Shown: piece by piece, positions 22,578 through 31,932 of the stretch
How positions within the stretch are numbered: position 1 is the stretch's first letter
Layout: each line of letters begins with the position of its first letter
Assembly (NCBI GenBank): GCA_036898135.1
Contig: CM072522.1
Span: forward strand, 27,954,263-28,018,262
DNA from: Oncomelania hupensis
Lineage: Eukaryota; Mollusca; Gastropoda; Littorinimorpha; Pomatiopsidae
Direction of reading: 5' to 3'
Length of the DNA stretch: 64,000 nucleotides
Translations under genes and position numbers: made by a program
The notes under the pieces: model-generated
Told to the model about the DNA's origin: nothing
What the model saw: the letters and a program-made list of their open reading frames with translations, nothing else
Database searches by the model: none

Positions 22578-22782
22578 GACTTGTCACTTATTACCTGGCA
22601 AATATCACTCGTGGTTAGATAGATACAAAAAAAACAATGACTTCTTTTGTTAGATTAATATCACTTTAAAAACTTTGTTACATTTCGTCACATTTTCACT
22701 TGATGTTCTTGGATGGAGAGAGGCTACGACGCCCAGGACTCACTCTGCACGTCCTCTCGCCATGAAGCCGGAAGTCGTAATC

Positions 22783-22797
22783 GACCCTAAGATCCGT
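22783..22797. repeat. Target-site duplication of the L1/Tx1-type element (right copy)
   Basis: GACCCTAAGATCCGT, identical to 16464-16478, flanks the 5' end of the minus-strand element. Confidence 0.92.
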
Positions 22798-22873
22798 AGT
22801 TAGTTGTAGGTCTGATTCTATGTATAATTCTGGGATCAGAGAGGGCTTAGTTTCATTTGTTTTCTTCCAGTTG

Positions 22874-23051
<178 letters not shown>

Positions 23052-23221
23052 CACCCTTAGGGCTACCATTGAAAAAAGGTACCTTACAGCTGCCAGGGCT
23101 ATATCTGTGTTATGGAAGTGCACTTTTATGAAAGTTCCTACAAACACTTCAATAACAAAGTGCTCTTCATTTGTATTGAGTTGTATGTAAAAATCAATAT
23201 ACAAAAAGATATAGGTTTTTC

Positions 23222-23375
23222 ACCTGGTCGACCTAAGGAAAATAAATAAAAGATGGGTGTTAGGTCGACCAGCTTTTGTGTACCTTAGGTCAACCATTTG
23301 TTTAGTTGCAATAAGGTATCTTACGTCTACCAATATTTGAAGGGAACCTTAAGTCAACCTATTTCTTTCGTTTTT
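23222..23375. repeat. Cluster of CTTAGGTCGACC-type motifs, array 1
   Basis: Variants of the motif occur in both orientations: GGTCGACCTAAGG near 23229, TTAGGTCGACCAG near 23262, CCTTAGGTCAACC near 23283, CTTACGTCTACC near 23321 and CCTTAAGTCAACC near 23347. The same motif recurs at 27368-27466. Confidence 0.6.
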
Positions 23376-24030
23376 AATAAGCTAGCATAAGCCCACAAAT
23401 ATTTTAAATTTATATTTGTTTACACTTTTACTTTCTTTTCTTTTAGGATTTTTTTTTCTTTTTTGCTTGTCTGCTGACATTGGAATAATAAATTAAACAA
23501 TAATCGAAACTAGAAACAATCCATATTCCACACAAAATTCAACTTTTATTAAAGACACAAAATAATTTAATTAGTGGGTTTGAAAACTAAGGATATGTGG
23601 AGAAATTGATTTTTTTATTAATAAATTCAGTATGTGCTTTTGCCAGCGTTTTTGTGCATGTCATTGAGTATGTGAATGAAAGACAGGAGAAGAGTGAGGA
23701 AGAGGGAGTGAGGCAGTGGGGGAGGGAAAATAAGGGAATTAGAAAGTGCGAGAGGTCTGGGAGCAGGTATATTGACATCAGTGGACAAACAACAAAAGCA
23801 ACAACATACTTTGCACGTGATCACTTTCTGATTAAAGTATTTGTTCACACATAAGTAAATTGTTAAACCACAACATTCAATCAGACCTGCCCACCCAGGC
23901 CTTGTCAAAAAGTGTAATGCCAAGAGAGAAGTGTAATTTGGAGTAAAAATAAATGTAATTTTAGGAGATGGTAGAACAAAACTTAATTACACACATAAAA
24001 TAACCACACATAAAAAATGCCTAACTTCTT
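23376..24030. other. Intergenic, no supported gene
   Basis: AT-rich DNA downstream of the 94-residue protein gene. Short ORFs on both strands lack recognisable features. Confidence 0.4.
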
Positions 24031-24038
24031 TTTATTTT

Positions 24039-25841
24039 TTATTTTATTTCAAAATAAAAATTTGTATCATAGAAGGCTTGGTCATTGGGCTTGATCTTTG
24101 GTGTTTTGGAAGAATCGGCTGAAGTTGTCTGGGATGTTGGTATTCTGGCAGTCTCTTCTGTGTTGGCTTCACGGGAGGCTTGGTCATATTTATCCTGTAA
24201 ACCAAAAGTGTCAGACATAATTACTTCCATCTTACATAATAAATATACTGAATATCAACAGAATTGCATTGGACCCAACAAACAATTATTGGAAAGTATG
24301 AAAACAAACCAAAAAATATTCCTTCTTTTGGCATTAGAATCCTTCAAATTCTTGAGCTAAAAGTGACCCTAAACAAATGGTATATTATTCAGTTATGTAC
24401 CGGCAGCTTACTGGCTGCTGTGCTGTGCTAGACTTCAAAATTGTGGTTTTAAGCATTTTTCGCATGCAAAAAGTATCTCCGGAACTAACCAAGTTATCAA
24501 ATTATTATATAATATTATTATTTTGTTGTTGTTATTTGATTGTATTTGCAAGTACTTTCATAAAACATGCATCACCTTGACCTTATTGTATAATAAAATT
24601 TTGGCTGCCTGTACATAATTCAGTACAAACTTATCTACCAAAAAATAAAACATTAAAGATTGAAACACCCTCTCCTAGAAAATACATGTGTCCATGATCA
24701 ACATGACAACTAAGAATATTTCCACAATCCGAAGTAAAATTTATTCTTTTCAATAATGAGGTCAATAAATGATTAAAATGAAGTAATTGCAATGGCAAGT
24801 CCAGAAGAAGAAACACAGGTATGGCTAAAGTAAAACAAACACTTAAAACAACACACACACACAAGTATGGGTACACTAAAACAAACACTTAAAACAACAC
24901 ACACACACAAAAACAAAACTAAAAAACACATACCTTGAGGGGGAGTCGTAAAGCTGGGAATTCCTCAGACATGCTACTACCAGTTTGTGCATCCGGAGGG
25001 TAGTCTGGATCCTGAAATAGCATTCAATGTGTTTACTATGCACATAAATTAGAAAATTTCTATCCACGACATGCTAATTTTCTTTTTATTACAATTCATA
25101 TCACAAGGAACAAGAAGAGCAAATATTCATGATTCACCTCTGAGGAATTAAAATATAATGAGAATCTATGGCAAAAGATAGGAGGTGCAAGAGAAAAAGT
25201 CAAGTTTGATATTATTTTTACTATAACCATGCTGTAAGTGTAATAGCCTTGTACTAGCATCCTATCATAACTAAGGGAGAAAGAAAAGAAAAATCTGCAA
25301 AGAAGAAAACTTTCCCATAACCCCCAAACAAAGAAACATCTCCATTTCCATAAAATTTATTCCTGCCTTGTTAAATGTTCTTTTAAAGTTCTACAAAGGT
25401 GGTATCAGGACTAAACTCCTCATATGCATGCAGGATCTAAGAAAGTAACCAACATGATAACACTCAACGCAAATTATCAGCCCGGAACACTTTACAAATA
25501 AAGGCAACCCCCCCACCGCCGTAGCTCAAGTGGTAGAGCGTTCACCTGGCACACCGATGACCCAGGTTCGAATCCCGTGGTGGGCGATATAAATTGTGGC
25601 CATTTTTACTGTCCATTTTAGCAGTATGATTGCTCTGGTGGTTCAGTTCTGATCAGGTCCCTACCCTTGTTTTCCTGGGATGGTTATCCCCGTCTGCCAT
25701 ATCACCAATGGTGGGTGTAGACGATAAACCTCAATGTTCATTCAGGCAACCCACGCAAGGGATGCCGAGGCTCCTACTCTAATTTATCGAACCCCCGTTT
25801 ACAAAACATATGGTCAGAACAGCTTCTCTAGTAAGTATTTT

Positions 25842-25885
<44 letters not shown>

Positions 25886-25917
25886 TAATAATAATAATAA
25901 CAATAATAATAATAATG

Positions 25918-25968
<51 letters not shown>

Positions 25969-26908
25969 TTAATAATAATAATAATAATTTAATAAAAATA
26001 AAGTGGTATCAAGATCAATCATGCGGTAACTTCTGCGTCCTAGATTCTATTTTTTTATTTGATTATTTATCCCGTCATCAAATAAATCTTGTTCGTTGAT
26101 AGTCTAGAAATAGAATAAAAACATCACACGCGCACACACACACACCCACACACAAAACAACCGAAAAGTGCACAACGTCTTAGTACACATCGTCCGATCT
26201 AGCAGTGTACACATCGCCGAAATTTAGTAGGCCTACACAACGACTTAGTACACATTGCACATGCATAGTACACAACGTCCGTACCCCTCTACTAGTCCTA
26301 CTCCTAGGTGTACTCAATATTGCGGCTAATTCTGAATTCACTAGTAATAGGCCTACATGTAGGCTACTTGGGTTAAAAACTTGATCTATGTAGTTTATAT
26401 CATATGGCTGTGGGCTAATGTTTCAATTTGATTTGCATAATGAATTAATAAAGTATTTTTGCCTCGAAACAAAGCCCCTTTTTTGTGTTAAGGCCTAGAT
26501 CTACTTTTTATTCCGACAGCGACAGATTTCCCGAAAAAAATTAGAGTAGGCTATTTTCAGAATTATTCAGTGTGAAATTCATTTGAAAACATTAGCCCAC
26601 AGTCATACAGATAACACAGATGAAGTCTAGATTCATATAAACAGAGTAACGAAATAAGGATAATTTGTCACTAGGCTAGCTAATTCTGAAGAAGGATCCG
26701 AAAAAAACGTAATGGAAATGAAAGGTTCGATTGAAACTTTTTAATACGTTCTTTTACCGTTATAACACTACTGACACATTCCACAATGCTTTCGATTGAT
26801 TTTAGAAAGCTACATATTAATCTGAACTCAAAAGAATCAAATACAAAGTCCACAATCAAACTAAAAAATCCACAAAAATACTAACCTTGTGCGAGAATTA
26901 TCTGCCAT
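24039..26908 (-). CDS. Four-exon gene, 94-residue protein of unknown function
   Basis: Proposed coding exons are 26908-26886 (23 nt), 25165-25138 (28 nt), 25011-24934 (78 nt) and 24194-24039 (156 nt with TAA). Donors are gttagt, gtgaat and gtatgt, and acceptors end TAG, CAG and CAG. Phases are consistent: AG plus A forms Arg-8, the rest is phase 0. The product starts MADNSRT, has SSEDPDYPPDAQTGSS and SSKTPKIKPNDQ, and ends FYDTNFYFEIK. It is small, hydrophilic and probably disordered, with no recognised domain. AATAAA overlaps and follows the stop. The last two exons are well supported. The 28-nt micro-exon and first exon are inferred from phase and splice motifs. Confidence 0.5.
25514..25760 (+). 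mobile_element. tRNA-derived SINE
   Basis: The tRNA-like head at 25518-25588 has an A box (TAGCTCAAGTGGTAGAGC) and a B box (GGTTCGAATCC). It continues into a non-tRNA body with GGTTATCCCCGTCTGCC and ends near TAGACGATAAACCTCAATG. The body extending beyond the tRNA-like part marks this as a SINE rather than a tRNA gene. It lies upstream of the micro-exon inside the 94-residue protein gene. Confidence 0.8.
25838..25992. repeat. (TAA)n microsatellite
   Basis: About 150 bp of AAT triplets with scattered GAT and CAA interruptions, in the first intron of the 94-residue protein gene. Confidence 0.95.
26171..26290. repeat. Short degenerate repeat of TAGTACACATCGTCCG
   Basis: TTAGTACACATCGTCCG, TGTACACATCGCCG, CACAACGACTTAGTACACAT and TAGTACACAACGTCCG occur within 120 bp at irregular spacing. 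Confidence 0.5.
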
Positions 26909-27367
26909 TTACAATCACCCTGCCATCAAAGACTATAAAGGTATATAAGCTCTTTGCTGCCATGCCGCTTGCTGGGAAAACAGGTTATGCCATATAAAGA
27001 TACATTTAGATCCACAATGGCTCAGGGGTCGACTATATATCTCACAAAAAAAATGTGTTCCGCAAAACCAGATGTAGCACGCATTCCTCGTTGTTTTTAT
27101 TGTATTAAGAATAAGAAAAAACATAGAAAATAAAAAAAATTCTTATAGAACCCTTTCAGTTTAAACAATATTCCACCAATTATGGTGGTCGTCAAAAGAT
27201 ACCTTTTTACAAGGAATCAATTATATATGCTCAATGTTAGGTTGGAAGATTGCTCTCAAATGGAACATTCCCAAATAGCAATTTCTTTACTGAAGAATCA
27301 TCTGCCTCTGGGTTATCGAATGCACAGGAAAACAATTCAGTTGGCCCAATGGTTAGTCAGTAAATCG

Positions 27368-27611
<244 letters not shown>

Positions 27612-27634
27612 CCACACTGTTTGTTGTTGTGTTG

Positions 27635-27853
27635 AAAGTAAAAAGTTGAGAATGGAAAAAACGATTGTATACAGTTGTTGATGTTTGCTGAATAAAGTTA
27701 GAAAACTACATACGATGACTCCTGCCTTGTTGCTGATTGAACGGGTTGTGTGGATAAACGAATCCGAATTACTCTTATCAGGATGATTCAAGCATTGGGG
27801 CTGAATCAACTACTGATAAAAACAACAACAACAAAACAACATCAAGTGTAACA
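27635..27853 (+). mobile_element. LTR fragment (3' part), same family as 28809-29416
   Basis: Shares GCTGAATAAAGTT, GATGACTCCTGCCTTGTTGC and TCAAGCATTGGGGCT with 29210-29416, and ends TGTAACA at 27847-27853. The 5' part is lost at the TA microsatellite. Confidence 0.75.
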
Positions 27854-27859
27854 CCAGGA

Positions 27860-28374
27860 AGATTGCATATGCACTCATCGACATCTTTACCAGAGTGGGA
27901 TTCCCGGACAGCATTAGAACGGACAATGGATCTCAGTTCACCGGCCACCTGATGCAAGAAGTGTTCGAGTTGATACAAGTTCATCACATTCGTACACCAC
28001 CGTACCACCCAGCCAGCAACGGACAAGTAGAAAAACTGAATGGTACCCTTCTCACCATCCTCAGGAAAGTCACCGACGACAACCCAGAAGCGTGGGACAC
28101 CTACGTGAATGCGGCATTGTTCGCATACCGAGAAACGCGCCATGCAGCCAAAGGTTACACTCCGTCAACATTGCTTTTCGGCAGACCAATAGCAGGACCG
28201 CTAGAAGCCTTACGCAGAAGTTTGACGGAAGGCAAGATAGACGCCACACGCAGAGGTGCCACCAAGTACGTCGCAGACCTGCAGGCAACCCTCAAAGCCA
28301 CGTGGAAGAAAGCTGGTGAAGCACTGAAGAAGGCAAGAGCCCACAATGAACGAAGAAAAGTTGAAGTAAAGTAA
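27860..28374 (+). pseudogene. Ty3/gypsy-type integrase fragment
   Basis: The frame encodes the second half of a retroviral-type integrase core: TDNGSQFTG carries the second catalytic Asp, and YHPASNGQVEKLNG carries the catalytic Glu in the usual HP-x-SNG-x-VE context. FAYRETRHAAKGYTPSTLLF follows. The first catalytic Asp, the HHCC zinc-binding region, RT and gag are absent. It directly follows the LTR end at 27853, and stop TAA is at 28372-28374. Confidence 0.85.
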
Positions 28375-28544
28375 TGCAGCCAACAGTTACTGCATCGGTA
28401 ATCGCAGTCAATCCCGGCTGTATCCAACGTTCCCATGTCCCACTATTCCTTTTCTCATTCCTCACCATCTCTCCATCTACCTTTGTTGTATCGATTAGCT
28501 CTATGCTACACTAACTAACAATAGTCCTTCGTGATGGAACTATC

Positions 28545-28628
28545 CCATTCTATCCTATCCCATAACTCGAAAGTCGTTGGGGCGCTACAGGTGATCGTTT
28601 AACCAGCGTACTCCATCTTTTTGTTCTC
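28545..28628 (-). mobile_element. RTE-like LINE, extreme 3' end
   Basis: TCTATCCTATCCCATAACTC and then GAAAGTCGTTGGGGC is the reverse complement of the RTE-like 3' terminus. Only about 85 bp are retained. Confidence 0.7.
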
Positions 28629-28808
28629 AGCAAAATCAATGATACTTTGAACAATTCTATCAATGAATAAAAACTATCCTCATATGAAACAAAGTTTAAA
28701 TAATGCAATACTGGACGTTTACTTTTACGGTCATGCTCGTAACGGATTCTTTTGTTATTGTGGAGTATTACTCTGCAAATGATATATCAATACTTGTGAA
28801 ATAGAGTT

Positions 28809-29416
28809 TGTTACGTTGAAACGCGCACGATAGTACGTGTGAGACGCGCACGATAGTACGTGTGAGACGTGCACGATAGATCCGATCGTTTTGTTTTGCA
28901 AAGCATTTAATGACAGAGTGTATTTACCTTTTATTTGATTTTGCATTGTTGTTAGAAGAAGCTCGGTATAATAATATGTTGATAATTTTCGTTGGTCGAT
29001 ATTATTGGAGAATTCTCTAGGGTTGCTTGTTTACTATCGATTGAAGGATCTAGATAGTTCGACTAGAAGCTGAGAGATTCTTTTAGGATGAAGAAAGTTG
29101 TATGACGTAAGACAGTGATGACGAAGTTTATTTTGATTGGTTGCAATGCGTCACTCTGGAATGTTCTGACGTTATCTGGAGTATAGAAAAACTATATAAT
29201 TGATGCAATGTGTCTGAAGGAGAAAAGAGAGAAAGTGAAAAGCGATTGAGCGATTGTATGCAGTTGTTGATGTAGGCTGAATAAAGTTGGAAAACTTCAT
29301 ATGATGACTCCTGCCTTGTTGCTGAGTGAACGTTTTGCGTGGAGTCACACTTATCAGGATTCAAGCATTGGGGCTAAATAAGCTACTGAAAAACAAAACC
29401 AACAACGATTGTAACA
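28809..29416 (+). mobile_element. Solo LTR, about 608 bp
   Basis: Begins TGTTAC and ends GTAACA, perfectly inverted termini of TG...CA type. Flanks are GAGTT and GAGGT, a possible 5-bp target duplication with one mismatch. The U3-like part carries a 23-bp direct repeat at 28818-28880 (GCGCACGATAGTACGTGTGA core). GAATAAAGTTGG near 29278 may be the polyadenylation signal. Related pieces are at 27635-27853 and 59700-59948. Confidence 0.75.
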
Positions 29417-30290
29417 GAGGTATGAATTACAGCTAGTGTTACAGTATTAGGCAGAGATAATTTTAAACAATATTCAACCCTGAGCTAACAAAATAATCCT
29501 CCTTTTGGTAGAATTGTGTCCAGAATATATCTTGGCGTGGAAGGTCACACAAAGCAAACTATTTCCTTCTTTACTCCATTCAGAAACACCCTCTTACTTC
29601 GATGTGTGTGTGTGTTCGACCAGTTGACTCACGGATAAACATTCTGCGGTATGTTTACATGTAAACACACATATTTGACCAAAATCCACAAGTAAGGTCT
29701 GAGGTCAAGAACCAGTTTTCACACGATTTTTATAGCTGCTGGTAAGAATCCTGTTTAAAGCAAATGGATTCCAAATTTTGAAACCTATTTTAAAAAAAAT
29801 TGTTTAGTCGATGTAACAGCAGAAATAGTGATGACAAAACATAGGAAATTAGCTTAGAACACAATAGATAACATCGAATGAAACTGGACGTTAATTCAAC
29901 AGTTATCTAAAAAGCAGCACACACATGTCAAATTAACTTCCTTGAGACAGTCACACCAACAGCCGTTCCAGATACCATCTAACAGACTTAGCGATCCAAG
30001 ACTAAATAGCATACTTAAGCCAAAACTGACCATAACCTCGTCCCCGTTAAATAGCCTACTTCACTGTGACCAGAGTCACTGAGACACTAAGTAGCCTAGG
30101 CTCCTCGTAATCGTTATTGCATCTATTCTCCACTCTACTTCTGACACTCCTATTCAAAGATAATTATACGTGTCTGGTAACTAGGATAGGTGTGAAAAAT
30201 ATTCCAAATAACACCGTATAATCCCGTATATGCGAGATTGACGAAAACGAGAGCTAAACGATTGGTCAGAAGACTACTAGGAACTCTTGC
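29417..30290. other. Intergenic, no supported feature
   Basis: No ORF, repeat tail or element terminus recognised. Confidence 0.4.
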
Positions 30291-30661
30291 ATATCTTTGG
30301 GGACCAAATCTCAGCTGGTCAGTCACAAACGAACTGCCCAGCTGCGAGGGTAAACTAAAGGAACAAACTGCAGTGTCCGTCTATCTCCATCTCATCAAGA
30401 GAGTGCTAGAGACGTAACAGACGATTTCACGAGGCCCAGAGTCTACAAGTAAGATAACACTAGTAGTTTTGATAGGCGTATGGTTATTTTATATTGATTG
30501 CCATGTATTAATAATATGTTCTTGATATATATATATATATATATAGTTACAGAAACAGATTATTGTTTCTGAGACAATATGCATGTGGATTGATGTATCT
30601 TAGCCTTAAGATTCGAATCGAATTGTGCATATGGGAACCTTGCAGGTGTCTGATGCTATAG

Positions 30662-31000
30662 ACACTTTGCAAAGGAGACCGCACACGTATAGCTAACGAG
30701 AATATTGTAGCCAGAGCTCCGACTTTTACAGGTCGGCTCTGGGAAGGTTTGTGGAGACGAACGCATGCCATTCGCTCCCGTGGCACCAAAGGAGAACCAC
30801 CAAGATTCTACCTGGCCACGTCCGAACCCCGCAGCTACAAGAGCGACCCGACTCACCCGCTCAACCTGAGAGGCAAGACTTCTCAGCAGGACCCAAGCAC
30901 TCTCAACGCTAGAGCAGCTAAGTCACCCGCAAATGAACTGAGTCCTACCCTCGAGAAGCCTAAAAGACCACTAGAACATTTAGTAAACTACGAACAGTGA
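30662..31000 (+). CDS. Candidate terminal exon, about 112 codons, unrecognised
   Basis: An open frame without ATG support runs from a stop at 30659-30661 to TGA at 30998-31000. It contains GLWRRTHAIRSRGTKGEPPR and LNARAAKSPANELSPTLEKP. Base composition is more coding-like (GC-richer) than the flanks. A possible acceptor lies at about 30642 (CTTGCAG), and a strong donor-like GTAAGA at 30450 follows a GC-richer segment. This could be a plus-strand exon of an unrecognised gene, a lncRNA, or an element fragment. Confidence 0.25.
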   Translation, partial: TLCKGDRTRIANENIVARAPTFTGRLWEGLWRRTHAIRSRGTKGEPPRFYLATSEPRSYKSDPTHPLNLRGKTSQQDPSTLNARAAKSPANELSPTLEKPKRPLEHLVNYEQ

Positions 31001-31479
31001 AAATCGTAACCGCAGTTAGCACAGGATGAAGAAAACCTGCTAAAGAACTTTCCCAGCACTTTGAACGATATTAATTATTAATTTACCGGTTAATGCAGAA
31101 ATGTGAAAGTTTGTGTTGAATATATAAAAAGTGAAATTACATACATACGACTGGTGTCATTCTATTTGTATTGTTGTGTATCTATTAGTTTTCTTCTCTC
31201 GAGACATAATAATCTAATCTTTTGATTAGTCATCACCGGTTCTCAAGTTGAGCCAAATGATACTAAAAATCCCGAGAACAAATATAAATTTTATGTGACC
31301 AAAGTGCCGTGATTTGTCTCTCACACAACTTCGGAATTCTGGTAAAAGAACGATCGATAGTGGTAGCACATCGCCCATCTATCATTAAGTCTTACCCCCT
31401 AGTAAGATAAACGTATCTTCCCCAGAATATCATCACAGTCGACTTGCACGTCGGTGTATTAAGCGCATAAACTTTATTA

Positions 31480-31675
31480 TATAGTTCTGAACGCACACAC
31501 ACATTCACACACACACACACACGTACGCACAGCCGAGGGTACACAGTATTATGATGACTTTTCCGAAACGCTACATACGTTGTGCTGACAATGGGTTATA
31601 TTTCGTCCCCATTTTTAAGTACTTTGCAGTGTTCGAACCCTAACACTAACCCTAACCCAGCCCTAACCCTAACGG
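31480..31675 (+). repeat. Dispersed repeat: CA tract, core, telomere-like CCCTAA array, copy 1
   Basis: A CA tract (31494-31523) is followed by a core with AAACGCTACATACGTTG and then CCCTAA-type hexamers at 31637-31673, ending CAGCCCTAACCCTAACGGA. The same order is found at 63655-63865. Confidence 0.75.
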
Positions 31676-31896
31676 ATCATTGTTCTGACGTCAAAACAAG
31701 TAGGCGTGTTAATACAAGTTATGTAGATGTTCACCGATTTGTCCAGATAACACTGTGTAAACAAGGACGCACACACACACACACGCACGCACGCACATGC
31801 GCGAGCGTTCGAAACGCGACTACCATACCGCCCCAAAAAAACCCATCCAGATACTTTTTTAATCATGCATAGTACAACTAACCTATGGGTCGAAAG

Positions 31897-31927
31897 TTTA
31901 TTCAGGTATATAAATACTATTTTTATT
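31897..31927 (-). terminator. Polyadenylation signals of the receptor gene
   Basis: Two AATAAA hexamers on the minus strand, at 31927-31922 and 31902-31897, lie 6 and 31 nt past the stop codon at 31933. Confidence 0.6.
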
Positions 31928-31932
31928 GTAAA

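Larger units (their letters stand above)
16479..22782 (-). mobile_element. Nearly intact L1/Tx1-type non-LTR retrotransposon, 6.3 kb
   Basis: Bounded by the 15-bp duplication GACCCTAAGATCCGT at 16464-16478 and 22783-22797. In element orientation it has a 205-nt 5' UTR, ORF1 (22577-21510), an 817-nt spacer containing (ATT)n, ORF2 (20692-16893, one frameshift), an A/T-rich 3' UTR and a poly(A) tail seen as the T-run at 16478-16507. A full-length insertion with a precise duplication and only one visible ORF2 lesion implies a young insertion. Placement in the L1/Tx1 group rests on ORF organisation and the C-terminal CCHC motif, and would need a phylogeny. Confidence 0.92.

Noticed and set aside
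25518..25588. tRNA gene
   Set aside because: A and B boxes are good, but the sequence continues into a SINE body without a T-run terminator at the tRNA 3' end.
31637..31673. True telomere or fused chromosome end
   Set aside because: The hexamers are few and degenerate, and the same array sits in a second copy of a dispersed repeat at 63803, so a mobile or dispersed repeat is more likely.
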